Below are positions 36,707 to 46,503 of a DNA stretch of 64,000 nt, one piece after another. The stretch comes from Paenibacillus puerhi. Its GTDB lineage: Bacteria > Bacillota > Bacilli > Paenibacillales > NBRC-103111. A model generated the notes under the pieces. That model was not told the origin of the DNA. It did no database searches and saw only the letters and a list, made by a program, of their open reading frames with translations. The stretch spans positions 186,001 to 250,000 of the forward strand of contig NZ_WUWM01000001.1 of the NCBI RefSeq assembly GCF_009846885.1. The letters are read 5' to 3'. A program made the position numbers and the translations under genes. The first letter of the stretch is position 1; each line of letters begins with the position of its first letter.

Positions 36707-37369
36707 CTAGTTGGCCAGATTGCCGAGATTCAGCATCATTTCCTGTCCGTTGAAGGCCAGGATCTGCTTCTCCTGCAGATCTCTCATGACCTGCATCAGG
36801 GCAAGCTTCTCGACGCCGGCGAGCTGGGAGATTTCATTATAATCCAGCATCGTGCGGATCGTTACCGTATTGCCTTGACGAATGCCGTTTTTATTGGCGA
36901 GCTTGATCAAGCTTTTGATGACGCGGGAGCGCGCATCCAGGAAGGTCAGATCATAGACATGCTGGTTGGTTTCGCGTAGACGACCGCATAGCTCTTGCAT
37001 GATCAGCAGGCAAATATCGAAATTCATCCGGAGCAGATCGAGGAAGCTCGAGGCGGTTAACGTAATCAGAACGCAGCTTTCCAGCGTTTGAGCAGAGGTG
37101 GAGCGGGGTTTTCCGTCGATCAGAGATAATTCGCCGAAGCTCTCGCCTGGCTTGAAGACGGACAAGATCTTCTCCTCGCCGCTTAGCGAACGGTTATAAA
37201 TTTTGACCGAGCCGCTGAATACGATGTAGAACACCGAGCCAGGCTCCTTTTCCTCGAACAGAACGACCCCGGCGGGGAACGTTTTTTTACTGCAGATGGC
37301 GGCGATGCTTTCGAGCTGATGGGCATTCAGATTGCTGAACAGGGGAACCTTCTTTAGAAAATCAATCAT
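36707..37369 (-). CDS. Crp/Fnr-family transcriptional regulator
   Basis: A 220-residue regulator: N-terminal cyclic-nucleotide-binding-like beta barrel (about 1-120, with GSVKIY and GESFGELSLIDG), a long dimerisation helix, and a C-terminal HTH with MLDYNEISQLAGVEKLALMQ. The recognition-helix segment differs from the classic Crp RETVSR pattern, and no iron-sulfur cysteine cluster is seen at the N-terminus, so the signal is unclear. GAGGAGAAATC precedes the ATG. It lies between hemY and hemL, divergent from hemL, which suggests, but does not show, control of haem genes. Confidence 0.9.
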   Translation of the reverse strand: MIDFLKKVPLFSNLNAHQLESIAAICSKKTFPAGVVLFEEKEPGSVFYIVFSGSVKIYNRSLSGEEKILSVFKPGESFGELSLIDGKPRSTSAQTLESCVLITLTASSFLDLLRMNFDICLLIMQELCGRLRETNQHVYDLTFLDARSRVIKSLIKLANKNGIRQGNTVTIRTMLDYNEISQLAGVEKLALMQVMRDLQEKQILAFNGQEMMLNLGNLAN

Positions 37370-37542
37370 GATTTCTCCTCGTTTCTATCCAATGATTCTA
37401 TCCATATACCTACTTTAAGGATGTTCCTTTCAATCGGAATAGAGGCTGCCGTACTAGTTCGATCTAAAGACCTAATTTCCGGTTTATTATATAGCGGTTG
37501 AATTTTGTTTTCAAGTTAATTTATGGGAAAGGTGTGGAAGGA

Positions 37543-38844
37543 ATGAATGAACGCCGTGAGCGGTCGGAAGCCCGATCCGCAGCAGCTTTTCAAGAAGCGA
37601 AGCAGGTTATCCCGGGAGGAGTCAACAGCCCCGTACGCGCCTTCAAATCGGTTGGCTTGACCCCCATGTTCATGAAAAGAGGAGCAGGCTCACGCGTCTT
37701 CGATATCGATGGCAACGAGTTTATCGATTATATCGGCTCCTGGGGACCGTTGATCCTCGGTCATGCCCGTCCGGAAGTTATTGAAGCTGTAAAAAGCACG
37801 GCCGAGCATGGGACAAGCTTCGGCGCCCCTACTGAGCTTGAGACGGAGATGGCCAAGCTGGTCATTGAGCGGGTGCCTTCCCTCGAGCTGGTGCGGATGG
37901 TCAGCTCAGGGACGGAGGCGACGATGAGCGCTCTCCGCTTGGCTCGCGGCTACACGGGAAGAAACAAAATTGTGAAATTCGAGGGCTGCTACCACGGCCA
38001 TGCCGATTCGCTGCTTATCAAAGCCGGGTCGGGGGTGGCTACCCTGGGACTTCCCGATAGTCCGGGCGTACCCGAGAGCGTGGCCGTCAATACCATCACG
38101 GTGCCGTATAACGATTTGGTTGCGGTACGTACCGCTTTCGATAAGTTCGGCGAAGAGATTGCAGCCGTGATTGTTGAGCCGGTTGCGGGGAATATGGGAG
38201 TCGTACCGCCACAGCCCGGATTTTTGCAAGGGCTGCGCGATCTGACGAAGGCAGCCGGCAGTCTGCTTATTTTTGACGAGGTTATGACAGGCTTCCGGGT
38301 GGGGTTGACTTGTGCGCAAGGAAAGTACGGCATCACGCCGGATTTGACCTGTCTTGGCAAGGTGATCGGCGGCGGCTTGCCGGTCGGCGCCTACGGCGGC
38401 AGACGGGATATCATGGAGCAGATAGCGCCGGCAGGCCCGATCTATCAAGCGGGCACCTTGTCGGGGAACCCCTTGGCGATGGCGGCAGGCTATACGACGT
38501 TGAAGCTGCTTGGCGAGCCGGGAGTTTATGAGCAGCTAGAGCGCATGGGCGCCCGCTTGGAGGAGGGCTTCCTGGCCAATGCGGCTGAGCGGGGGATCCC
38601 GCTGACGATCAACCGCGTCGGCTCTATGGTATGCCCGTTCTTCACGGACCGGCCGGTTACCGATTATGAATCGGCCAAAACCTCCGACCTGAATCGGTTT
38701 AACCAAGTATTCGCCAAGCTGCTGGACCAAGGGGTAAGCATACCGCCGTCCCAGTTTGAGGGACTGTTTATATCGACAGCGCACAGCGAAGAGGATATCG
38801 AGGCCACGATCGCCGCGCATCGCGAGGCGCTGGGGTCTTTGTAG
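37543..38844 (+). CDS. hemL: Glutamate-1-semialdehyde 2,1-aminomutase
   Basis: A 433-residue PLP enzyme forming 5-aminolevulinate from HemA product. PLP Lys273 is in [19 protein letters not shown] and [10 protein letters not shown] are conserved. AAAGG lies about 10 bases before the ATG at 37543; an in-frame upstream start at 37498 would add a hydrophobic non-conserved stretch. It is separated from the rest of the haem genes by the crp-like gene, with no strong promoter seen in the 170-base gap. Confidence 0.96.
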   Translation: MNERRERSEARSAAAFQEAKQVIPGGVNSPVRAFKSVGLTPMFMKRGAGSRVFDIDGNEFIDYIGSWGPLILGHARPEVIEAVKSTAEHGTSFGAPTELETEMAKLVIERVPSLELVRMVSSGTEATMSALRLARGYTGRNKIVKFEGCYHGHADSLLIKAGSGVATLGLPDSPGVPESVAVNTITVPYNDLVAVRTAFDKFGEEIAAVIVEPVAGNMGVVPPQPGFLQGLRDLTKAAGSLLIFDEVMTGFRVGLTCAQGKYGITPDLTCLGKVIGGGLPVGAYGGRRDIMEQIAPAGPIYQAGTLSGNPLAMAAGYTTLKLLGEPGVYEQLERMGARLEEGFLANAAERGIPLTINRVGSMVCPFFTDRPVTDYESAKTSDLNRFNQVFAKLLDQGVSIPPSQFEGLFISTAHSEEDIEATIAAHREALGSL

Positions 38845-38858
38845 TCCTTGAGCCAAGC

Positions 38859-38900
38859 AGGAAGCCCCTCAGGAGAATCGATTCTCCTGAGGGGCTTCCT
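38859..38900 (+). terminator. 42-bp perfect palindrome after hemL
   Basis: Two 21-base arms meet without a loop at 38879/38880, centred on ATCGAT. It follows hemL and likely ends its transcript, though only TTGT follows. Confidence 0.7.
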
Positions 38901-38925
38901 TGTAGGCCAGCAGCCTGTTCATTCA

Positions 38926-38965
38926 ACAAAAAGAGCCTGCGGAATCCATCTCCCGGCAGGCTCTT
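38926..38965 (-). terminator. Terminator of the phosphodiester-glycosidase-like gene
   Basis: A 10-bp perfect stem (38931-38940 with 38956-38965). On the minus strand it is followed by TTTTTGTT, 37 bases after the stop codon. Confidence 0.8.
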
Positions 38966-39001
38966 GACTGATGACACGGATATGTTGTGCACGCCGGCCG
39001 C

Positions 39002-40855
39002 CTACCGGTCCTTGCTGCCGGAAGAGGCGGAGGACGTATCGGTGATCTTTTCTGCGGAGGGTGCGGCCGGGCTGCTTGTCCCGGGAGCTATGTACGGCGA
39101 AGCACCGGTTGCGGGCGCGCTCGGTTCATTGTCTGCAGCTTTCGGGGGATTACCCGCCGGTGCTTGGCTGCTTCCTGCAGGGACGGAAGAGGAGCCGGCG
39201 GCTCCTGTTCCTGCTGCATTCGTTCCGCTCGCGCTTTCTTTGGAAGCCGGATGGCCTGGATCTGCTCCGGCGGGGACCCGGCCGTTCGATTCCGATTGGA
39301 CCGGAATTTGGGTATTGCCCGATTCCGGCTTGCTTTCCTGGGCATTGCCTTCTTTATGCGGATCGGTGCCATTCGTATTTCCGCCTGAACGTGTGTTATT
39401 GTTCGTACCGGTTTCTTCCGCATGGTTATTGCCGGGTGCGGCTCCTGTCGAGCCTGCGTTCCCATTGACATTGCCGTTTCCGTTGCCATTGCTGTTGCCT
39501 GCAGCTCCGGTCGGCGGTGCATTCTTGCTTCCCGCAGGGGCCGAAGGAGTCGCAGGGGTCGCAGGGGTCGCCCGATTGCCGTCGGTGGTTTTGGTCCCGC
39601 CGCTTGGCGTCTTATCCTTGTCCTGTCGGACGGAGGAGTCTTGCTTGGCATCTGAGGATTTTGTCTTATCCGTCTCGTCGCCGGAAGGCTTGACCGTAGA
39701 CGCTGGCGTGGACGTTGACGCCGGCGGGATTTGCTTCTGCTTCGCCTTCTTCTCGGCCTGCTCGCGCAGGAAATCCGGGTGGTCATACGAGCCGCCGGCA
39801 TCGATCTTATCCACGCCGTCCCAGATGCGCGGAGCATGGACCGTGTCCGGGTTATCGTAGATCAGGAAGGCCGAAGGCAGCCTGCGCTCTCCGTACCGGC
39901 TGGATGGCTTCGTGACGAGCTCTCCATCCACGACAAGCTCCGAGGAGGCGCCGCCATCCAGATTGCCTGCAATCACGCAGCCCTCCTCCAGCAGCAGATC
40001 CTGCATTTCCTTGAGCGTAGCGCCGACACTATGCGACTGCCGGCCGTCGACGACGATGAAGATGACCGTTCCGTCTGCGCGCTGTCCTACAACAGTGCGG
40101 GGCGCGCGGCCCCAGCCTCCGTCGCCGCTAGTAATGAGCGGCTTGCCATTGGCGATCAGGCGGGGGTAGAACGATACGGCCTCGGTGACGCCCATGTCTC
40201 TCAGCTCGAACGCATCATACTTGCCGACGACAAGTCGGCCTTCCTTGGTAAAGCCTACAATATGCTGAGGAATGGAACCGTCCTGGTCGGTAAAAATAAT
40301 GTCCCCCTCCGAGATGATCATGCCCAGCGCGGCAAAGCCGTTGCCAAGCCCTTCAGGGTCGTTGAAGGCACCGCCATTGAGACCCGCCACGGCGCCGGTC
40401 CGGGTTACCATCGAGCTGATACGCTCGCCCTCGCCGACTTTGCTCGGCGTCATTATCTTAATGGTCGTCGGGTCGTACACATACATTTTCTTGCCTTTAT
40501 AGAATTGCGACGAAATATCCTCGACCTTGATCAATTCATCTAGGGAACGGTGCTTCTCCAGATTGGCACGTACCGATACGAGCTGCAGATCCTGCTTTTC
40601 CTTGGCGGCGAGCTCAATATCCTCCTGCATCTTCTTAACCATCAGATCGCGGCGTTCGGCACCGACGAAAATCCACGCCCAGCTGCGGTGCTGCGTCGTA
40701 ATGACGGTCTCTGCGAGCCACTGACGGATCTTGTCGCCGGGTGGGGTCAAGTATAAGAAGCTGGATGTGACAAAGGTAAGCAGCGCCACGACAAACAACG
40801 TCCTTTTGAAGATGCTCCACTGACGAATCGCTTGCATACTGCCTTTCAAATGCAT
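39002..40855 (-). CDS. Phosphodiester glycosidase (NAGPA) family protein with long low-complexity tail
   Basis: A protein of up to 617 residues. One N-terminal transmembrane anchor (about 17-37) and a helical spacer lead to a NAGPA/DUF2233-type domain at about 145-335 (GLNGGAFND, VVDGRQSHSVGATLKEM, NLDGGASSELVV). Members remove or hydrolyse sugar phosphodiesters of surface polymers. Residues 360-617 are a disordered Thr/Ser/Pro/Asn/Gly tail with runs of Gly-Asn. Orientation implies an extracytoplasmic catalytic domain with the tail in the wall. Start is uncertain: ATG 40855 has close GGGAGAGG; a TTG at 40849 and an ATG at 40837 are alternatives. Confidence 0.8.
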   Translation of the reverse strand: MHLKGSMQAIRQWSIFKRTLFVVALLTFVTSSFLYLTPPGDKIRQWLAETVITTQHRSWAWIFVGAERRDLMVKKMQEDIELAAKEKQDLQLVSVRANLEKHRSLDELIKVEDISSQFYKGKKMYVYDPTTIKIMTPSKVGEGERISSMVTRTGAVAGLNGGAFNDPEGLGNGFAALGMIISEGDIIFTDQDGSIPQHIVGFTKEGRLVVGKYDAFELRDMGVTEAVSFYPRLIANGKPLITSGDGGWGRAPRTVVGQRADGTVIFIVVDGRQSHSVGATLKEMQDLLLEEGCVIAGNLDGGASSELVVDGELVTKPSSRYGERRLPSAFLIYDNPDTVHAPRIWDGVDKIDAGGSYDHPDFLREQAEKKAKQKQIPPASTSTPASTVKPSGDETDKTKSSDAKQDSSVRQDKDKTPSGGTKTTDGNRATPATPATPSAPAGSKNAPPTGAAGNSNGNGNGNVNGNAGSTGAAPGNNHAEETGTNNNTRSGGNTNGTDPHKEGNAQESKPESGNTQIPVQSESNGRVPAGADPGHPASKESASGTNAAGTGAAGSSSVPAGSSQAPAGNPPKAADNEPSAPATGASPYIAPGTSSPAAPSAEKITDTSSASSGSKDR

Positions 40856-40980
40856 TCCTCTCCCATTAGAGGCCGAATGGCCTATTGTATCTATGAATCC
40901 ACACGCTATTCTATCATAAATCGTCTGTATTTAACAGGAAATGCTAGAGTAAGATGAAGGAAATTAGAGGCTGGCATCGT

Positions 40981-41009
40981 TTGGACAAGCGCCGAAGCTT
41001 TGGTAAAAT
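40981..41009 (+). promoter_or_regulatory. Sigma-A promoter for the small membrane protein and pseudouridine synthase
   Basis: TTGGAC and TAAAAT with a 17-base spacer. Confidence 0.75.
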
Positions 41010-41049
41010 AGCAGGTAGTCAATCTATATGAATGAATGGAGCGGGGCAT

Positions 41050-41214
41050 GTGCTGCAACGATACAGTTTTTTTGGCTTGACTCTTGAGATGCTGCTAGTT
41101 TTCGGAGGCTTTGCGCTTGCGCTCGTGATGATTGTGGGCTATGCGTACTTCGAGCATAGAAGGCAGCGGAAACCAGGCCGCACGTCTTCGAGAGAGGGGA
41201 GGGACCCGGCATGA
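41050..41214 (+). CDS. Small single-pass membrane protein
   Basis: A 54-residue protein with one transmembrane helix (about residues 8-28, LLVFGGFALALVMIVGYAY) and a basic, Arg-rich cytoplasmic-type tail. The GTG at 41050 is 8 bases after GGAG; an ATG at 41032 precedes that site. Its stop overlaps the start of the pseudouridine synthase gene (ATGA), and a good promoter stands upstream, so I take it as real. Function unknown. Confidence 0.6.
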   Translation: MLQRYSFFGLTLEMLLVFGGFALALVMIVGYAYFEHRRQRKPGRTSSREGRDPA

Positions 41215-42092
41215 ATTGGCAGAGAAAAGGCGAGTGGCTGGAATGGCGGCATAGCGAGGCTATCGACAGCCGGGAGCAGGCGAGAGAGCTCGCAGGCGGG
41301 CTGATTGGCGACAAATGGAGCCGGACCCTGCTTCATCGGGAGGAGCTGGTATGGAATGGCAGCAGGCTGCGACTGCGGTTGTTTCCGCTCGAAACTGCGG
41401 ATTCGAGCATGACGGCAGTGGAGACGGCTGAAGCCGTGGAGCTGCTGTACGAGGATGATTTTTGCCTCGTTGCGGGCAAGCCAGCCGGGATGAAGGTGCA
41501 TCCCACTGAGCCGGGAGAAAGCGGGACCTTGCTGCAGGCCGTAGCCCGGAGGCTTGAGGCGGAGGGGCGGCCGTGCCTTCCCCGGCATATTCACCGGCTG
41601 GACGAGGATACGACGGGACCGGTGCTTTTTGCCAAATACGCCTGGGTGCAAAGCCGGCTGGACGTATGGATGAGCGAGAAGCGAATCGACCGTACGTATG
41701 TAGCGTTCGTACAGGGTCAGGTCGTCCGGCCGAAGGGCCGTATCGACGGAAGCATAGGCCGGGACAGGCATCACCCCACGCGTCGTCGGGTATCGCCCAC
41801 AGGAGACCGTGCGGTGACGCGCTACGAGCGGCTGCAAACCTATAAAGGGGCTACGCTTGTCAGGCTATCCTTGGAGACCGGGCGCACCCATCAGATACGC
41901 GTTCATCTGAGCCATCTCGGCCATCCTCTGCTCGGCGATACGCTGTATGGCGGCCCAGTGGACCCGATCGGGCGGCAGGCGCTTCATGGGGAACAGCTTG
42001 TGTTCCCGCATCCGTTTACCGGCGAGCGAATCACTGTAGCGGCGCCCTGGCCGCAGGATTTGAAAGCGCTGAAAGTACGGCTGGAAAAATAG
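41211..42092 (+). CDS. RluA-family RNA pseudouridine synthase
   Basis: A 293-residue enzyme that isomerises uridine in rRNA or tRNA. The catalytic aspartate is Asp131 in HRLDEDTTG; the usual serine of the HRLDxxTSG motif is threonine here. The RTHQIRVHLSHLGHPLLGD block is complete. There is no clear S4 domain, though the N-terminal 75 residues resemble the linker seen in RluD-like proteins. GAGAGGGGAGGG precedes the ATG. Target site cannot be told from sequence. Confidence 0.92.
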   Translation: MNWQRKGEWLEWRHSEAIDSREQARELAGGLIGDKWSRTLLHREELVWNGSRLRLRLFPLETADSSMTAVETAEAVELLYEDDFCLVAGKPAGMKVHPTEPGESGTLLQAVARRLEAEGRPCLPRHIHRLDEDTTGPVLFAKYAWVQSRLDVWMSEKRIDRTYVAFVQGQVVRPKGRIDGSIGRDRHHPTRRRVSPTGDRAVTRYERLQTYKGATLVRLSLETGRTHQIRVHLSHLGHPLLGDTLYGGPVDPIGRQALHGEQLVFPHPFTGERITVAAPWPQDLKALKVRLEK

Positions 42093-42166
42093 GTGTCATG
42101 CTCCTTCCGGCAGAGCCATATAAATGGGATAGGACAATGGGGCTCCAGGAAGACGAAAGGGAGGAC

Positions 42167-43246
42167 ATGACATTGACAACACCATCAAACGGTTTGCGGT
42201 TCGATATTTATGAGCGGGTGCATATCGGGGACGAGGTGCTCGGCATCAAGCAGCTGGAGGGGGTCGAGCTGGTCCCTCATATTCAAGTGCTTTCCCAGGG
42301 AGAACAAGCTGTACTGCGAGGCAATCTGCTGCTTACCGGCAGCTATGTGGACGAACAGGATCGCGAGGAGCAAAGATTGGAGCATCTGATTCCAGTTGAA
42401 ATTACGCTGCCGATGAACCGGATAGCCAGCGTCGAGGAAATTGCCGTCGAGATCGAAAATTTCGACGTGGATCTGCTTTCGCCGAGAAGCCTGAATATAA
42501 CTGGCGTATTATCGCTAAACGGCCTGGAGGTGCAGGCTGCCCGAGACGAACAGGAGCCCTCCTGGAGGGAAACGGAAGAAGAGATTGTTTTCGTTCATGA
42601 GGCTGCGTCTACTCGTCTTGAGGAATATATCGCCGATGCGCAAGTCAGGCAGCGCGAAGAGGAGCAAACGGCTTTTCAAGTGCCGGCGGCGGCCCCGGCG
42701 AGCTTGATTGGCGGCCGTCTGGAGGAACCGCAGCCGGTGGAGAATGCGGAGGTAAAACAGGAGTCCGAGCCTGCAACGAATGTGCCGCCAGCAGAGCCTG
42801 CGAACGAGGAGATCTCTTCAGCCGTACCCCCTCCTGAAGAAGAGAAGAAAGGGCCGAGGGTAGGCTACGGGAGCAAGCAGACTGCGGCAGAAGAAGCGCC
42901 TTCCGCTGCAGGATCGGCTCCTGCTAAGTCGGGAGCCTACGGACTGGCTTCCTTGATCAATTACAGCGCATCCAAGTCGGAGGCTCGGGCGGCGGAGGAA
43001 GCCGCGCAAGCGCAGGCTGCGGCCGAAGCCGCGTCCGCCCAGAAGGTGGAGTGGCGAAATCTGCTGCTTTCGCGGCGCGGGGAGCAGCATGAATTTAAGA
43101 GGGTCCGGCTCGTTATTGTGCAAAAGGAGGACACGCTGGAAACCATCGCCAAAAAATACGAGCTGAACCCGAGGGAGCTTGTCCTGTACAACCGGCTGGG
43201 GGACAATGAGCTCGCGGTAGGACAGGTCGTATATATTCCTCGCTGA
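42167..43246 (+). CDS. spoVID: Stage VI sporulation protein D (spore coat morphogenesis), LysM
   Basis: A 359-residue protein. The N-terminal domain (about 8-125: LRFDIYERVHIGDEVLGI, then the beta-rich IQVLSQGEQAVLRGNLLLTGSY) matches SpoVID. A Glu/Pro/Ala-rich disordered middle is followed by one LysM domain at about 313-358 that ends in VGQVVYIPR. SpoVID drives encasement of the forespore by coat proteins. Position before valS matches Bacillus hemL-spoVID-ysxE-valS, without ysxE. AAAGG is 7 bases before the ATG; a TTG six bases later fits the adjacent GGGAGG better and is a real alternative. Confidence 0.88.
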   Translation: MTLTTPSNGLRFDIYERVHIGDEVLGIKQLEGVELVPHIQVLSQGEQAVLRGNLLLTGSYVDEQDREEQRLEHLIPVEITLPMNRIASVEEIAVEIENFDVDLLSPRSLNITGVLSLNGLEVQAARDEQEPSWRETEEEIVFVHEAASTRLEEYIADAQVRQREEEQTAFQVPAAAPASLIGGRLEEPQPVENAEVKQESEPATNVPPAEPANEEISSAVPPPEEEKKGPRVGYGSKQTAAEEAPSAAGSAPAKSGAYGLASLINYSASKSEARAAEEAAQAQAAAEAASAQKVEWRNLLLSRRGEQHEFKRVRLVIVQKEDTLETIAKKYELNPRELVLYNRLGDNELAVGQVVYIPR

Positions 43247-43274
43247 ATCGTTGAGACTCATCTGGAAAAAAAAG

Positions 43275-43317
43275 AAGTCCGGCCGGCCCCGCAATGGGGC
43301 TGTTCCGGGCTTTTTTT
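43275..43317 (+). terminator. Terminator after spoVID
   Basis: An imperfect 17-base stem around GCAAT, followed by seven T. Bases 43318-43465 between this and the valS promoter show no gene or obvious structure. Confidence 0.75.
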
Positions 43318-43465
43318 GGCTATACTGAAGCCAGGGACGGCAGCAGGCAAGGGAATTGAGCAGCAAGGTCTCTTGTCCTTTACATGCAGGTCTTGAAGGT
43401 GTCCCGCCCGTCCGGGTCTGCCTCCGAATCCGAGTCCGCCTCCATGCGGGTTTTGCCCGCGCATA

Positions 43466-43494
43466 TTGACTCTCACCCTGGGATTGTTTATCAT
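43466..43494 (+). promoter_or_regulatory. Sigma-A promoter of the T-box-valS operon
   Basis: TTGACT and TATCAT with a 17-base spacer. Confidence 0.85.
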
Positions 43495-43500
43495 AGAACG

Positions 43501-43800
43501 CATGAGATGCTGTAATAACGTGGAAAGGGAGTAGTAAGCAGCGAATCCTTCAGAGAGCGGAACCGGCCCCAAGCTGAGAGGTTCTGCAGGACGTACCTGT
43601 TGAAGTCGCCCTGGAGTTGCCGGATTGAAGCCTTTGCTTAGATTCGGCCGGTCGCAGCCGTTATCTGTATAAGAGCCGTATGCACGCGGGCCGGCGGGAG
43701 ACGCCCGACGCCAGCTTTGCATGCGGAATAAAGGTGGTACCACGGATGCGTAAGCCTTCGTCCTTTGCGGCGACAGGCTTTTTTCACGTTTGTCCCTTTA
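43501..43800 (+). promoter_or_regulatory. T-box riboswitch (valine tRNA sensing)
   Basis: A leader of about 320 bases before valS. It has AGTA in GGGAGTAGTAAGC near the 5' end, a GTC valine codon at 43605-43607 in TGAAGTCGCC at the specifier-loop position, and the T-box core AGGTGGTACCACGG at 43732-43745. A competing terminator follows: AAGCCT (about 43752) with AGGCTT and a T run near 43780-43787. Uncharged tRNA-Val should favour antitermination and induce valS-folC-murC. Confidence 0.93.
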
Positions 43801-43824
43801 TACCTTACCCGAGGAGTGAAACAG

Positions 43825-46494
43825 ATGGAAGAGAACAAACAAGCGGCACCGGAAATCTCGATGCCCACTACCTACAACCCGAAGGAAAGCGAGAAAAAAT
43901 GGTATGATTTCTGGCTGGAGGGCCAATACTTCCAGGCAGGCAAAAGGCCGGATGCGGAGCCCTACAGTATCGTCATTCCTCCTCCGAACGTAACAGGCAT
44001 GCTGCATATCGGTCATGCGCTCGATAATACGCTGCAGGACATCATGATCCGCTTCAAGCGGATGCAGGGTTATGATGCGCTTTGGCTGCCGGGCACCGAC
44101 CACGCCGGGATTGCTACGCAAAGTCGCGTTGAGCAGAAGCTGCGGGAAGAAGGACTAACCCGCTACGACCTCGGCCGGGAGAAGTTTCTCGAGAAGGTGT
44201 GGGAGTGGAAGGAGCATTATGCGGACACCATCCGTGGCCAGTGGGCGAAGATGGGACTGTCGCTCGATTATTCCCGCGAACGCTTTACGCTGGATGAAGG
44301 GCTCTCCAAGGCTGTGCGCGAGATTTTCGTCCGTCTGTATGAGAAAGGACTTATTTATCGGGGGAAACGCATCATCAACTGGGACCCTGCGGCCCGGACG
44401 GCGCTCTCCGATATCGAGGTTGAATATAAAGAAGTGCAAGGCGCGCTATACCATCTTCGCTATCCGGTAAAGGACAGCGGGGAGTTTATCGTCGTCGCTA
44501 CGACCCGTCCCGAGACGATGCTTGGCGATACGGCTGTAGCCGTCCATCCGGAGGATGAGCGGTACCGGCATCTGATCGGCAAGACGCTGGTGCTGCCGAT
44601 TATCGGACGGGAAATCCCGATCGTCGGAGACGAGTATGTGGATAAAGAGTTCGGAAGCGGCGCGGTTAAAATTACGCCGGCCCATGATCCGAACGACTTC
44701 GAGGTGGGGAGCCGCCACCAGCTGCCGCAGGTGCTGGTCATGGACGAATCCGGCAAAATGAATGAGCATGCAGGCAAGTACAACGGTCTCGACCGCTTCG
44801 ACTGCCGCAAGCAGATCGTTGCCGATTTGAAAGAGCAGGGCGTATTGCTCAAGATTGAGGAGCACGTGCATCAGGTCGGACACAGCGAGCGCAGCGGGGC
44901 CGTCGTGGAGCCTTATTTGTCCACGCAATGGTTCGTCGCCATGAAGCCGCTTGCCCAGCGTGCGGTAGAGGTGCAGAAGGCCGGCGAAGGCGTCAACTTT
45001 GTACCGGACCGCTTCGAGAGAAGCTATATGCACTGGATGGAAAATATCCGCGACTGGTGTATTTCCCGTCAGCTTTGGTGGGGACACCGGATACCGGCCT
45101 GGTATTGCGAGGATTGCGGAGAACTGATCGTATCGATGGAGGACCCTGCGGTCTGCCCGCATTGCGCTAGCGCGAGCCTTCATCAGGACAACGACGTGCT
45201 CGATACGTGGTTCAGCTCGGCGCTGTGGCCGTTCTCCACGATGGGCTGGCCGGAGGATACCGACGATCTTAAGCGTTACTTCCCGAACAGTCTACTTGTA
45301 ACGGGTTATGACATCATCGGCTTCTGGGTATCGCGGATGATTTTCAGCTCGCTGGAGTTTACCGACCGCATCCCGTTTGACGATGTCCTGATGCATGGGC
45401 TGGTACGGGACGCCGACGGACGCAAGATGTCTAAGTCGCTGGGCAACGGCGTCGATCCGTTCGAGGTTATCGAGAAATACGGGGCGGATGCGATGCGCTT
45501 CATGCTCTCGACAGGCTCGACACCCGGCCAGGACCTGCGCTTCCGCTGGGAGAAGGTTGAGCAAGCGCGCAACTTTGCCAATAAGATTTGGAACGCCTCG
45601 CGCTTTGCGCTGATGAACCTTAGCGGCTTCGAGTATAAAGATATAGATCTCAGCGGCAAGCTGGGGACGGCCGATCGTTGGATTCTCCACCGGTTGAACG
45701 AAACCGTCCGCGATGTGACGAGGCTGATGGACGCCTACGAATTCGGGGAAACCGGACGTCTGCTGTACAACTTTATCTGGGACGATCTGTGCGACTGGTA
45801 CATCGAGTTCAGCAAGCTGTCGCTCTACGGTACGGACGAGACCGCCAAGAAGACGACGCAGTCGGTGCTGGCTTACGTGCTGGACCGTACGCAGCGGCTG
45901 CTTCACCCGTTCATGCCGTTTATCAGCGAGGAAATCTGGCAGCATCTGCCGCATGAGGGCGAGACGATCATGCTGGCGCCTTGGCCGACTTATGACGCGG
46001 CCTTCGAAGCGCCGGAAGCGGTCCGCGAGATGGAGCTTCTGATGGAGATTATCCGCACCGTCCGCAATATCCGCGCCGAGGTCAATGTGCCGATGAGCAA
46101 GAAGGTCGAGCTGCTCGTGAAGCCAACCGACAGCGAAGCGCTGGACATTTTGCAGCGCAACGAGGAATATGTCCGCCGCTTCAGCAATACGTCCAGCCTG
46201 GCTATCGATGCGGCGCTGATAGCGCCTGACAAGGCGATGACGGGGATCGTTACCGGGGCCGAGCTGTTCCTGCCGCTCGCGGGACTGATCGACATTGCCC
46301 AGGAAATAGCGCGGCTGGAGAAGGAGCTGAAGACGCTGCACGGCGAGGTCGAGCGGATCGAGAAAAAATTGGCGAATGAAGGCTTCGTCGCCAAGGCTCC
46401 TGCCAAAGTGATCGATGAGGAAAAAGCAAAGCTCGCGGACTATGCCGACAAGCGCAGCAAAGTGACGGCGCGCATCGCCGAGCTGAAAGGATGA
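43825..46494 (+). CDS. valS: Valyl-tRNA synthetase
   Basis: An 889-residue class I synthetase. HIGH is at 61-64 in [14 protein letters not shown] and KMSKS at 534-538. A CP1 editing domain ([19 protein letters not shown]) lies between, and a C-terminal coiled-coil arm (about 825-889) completes the protein. GAGGAG precedes the ATG at 43825. It is expressed from the T-box leader. The downstream folC starts about 10 bases after the stop. Confidence 0.97.
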   Translation: MEENKQAAPEISMPTTYNPKESEKKWYDFWLEGQYFQAGKRPDAEPYSIVIPPPNVTGMLHIGHALDNTLQDIMIRFKRMQGYDALWLPGTDHAGIATQSRVEQKLREEGLTRYDLGREKFLEKVWEWKEHYADTIRGQWAKMGLSLDYSRERFTLDEGLSKAVREIFVRLYEKGLIYRGKRIINWDPAARTALSDIEVEYKEVQGALYHLRYPVKDSGEFIVVATTRPETMLGDTAVAVHPEDERYRHLIGKTLVLPIIGREIPIVGDEYVDKEFGSGAVKITPAHDPNDFEVGSRHQLPQVLVMDESGKMNEHAGKYNGLDRFDCRKQIVADLKEQGVLLKIEEHVHQVGHSERSGAVVEPYLSTQWFVAMKPLAQRAVEVQKAGEGVNFVPDRFERSYMHWMENIRDWCISRQLWWGHRIPAWYCEDCGELIVSMEDPAVCPHCASASLHQDNDVLDTWFSSALWPFSTMGWPEDTDDLKRYFPNSLLVTGYDIIGFWVSRMIFSSLEFTDRIPFDDVLMHGLVRDADGRKMSKSLGNGVDPFEVIEKYGADAMRFMLSTGSTPGQDLRFRWEKVEQARNFANKIWNASRFALMNLSGFEYKDIDLSGKLGTADRWILHRLNETVRDVTRLMDAYEFGETGRLLYNFIWDDLCDWYIEFSKLSLYGTDETAKKTTQSVLAYVLDRTQRLLHPFMPFISEEIWQHLPHEGETIMLAPWPTYDAAFEAPEAVREMELLMEIIRTVRNIRAEVNVPMSKKVELLVKPTDSEALDILQRNEEYVRRFSNTSSLAIDAALIAPDKAMTGIVTGAELFLPLAGLIDIAQEIARLEKELKTLHGEVERIEKKLANEGFVAKAPAKVIDEEKAKLADYADKRSKVTARIAELKG

Positions 46495-46503
46495 TACCGG
46501 CCG

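Noticed and set aside
38964-39860. Plus-strand open frame rich in Pro, Leu and Ala opposite the low-complexity tail
   Set aside because: Its odd composition is the reverse translation of the repetitive Ser/Asn/Gly/Pro tail on the minus strand.
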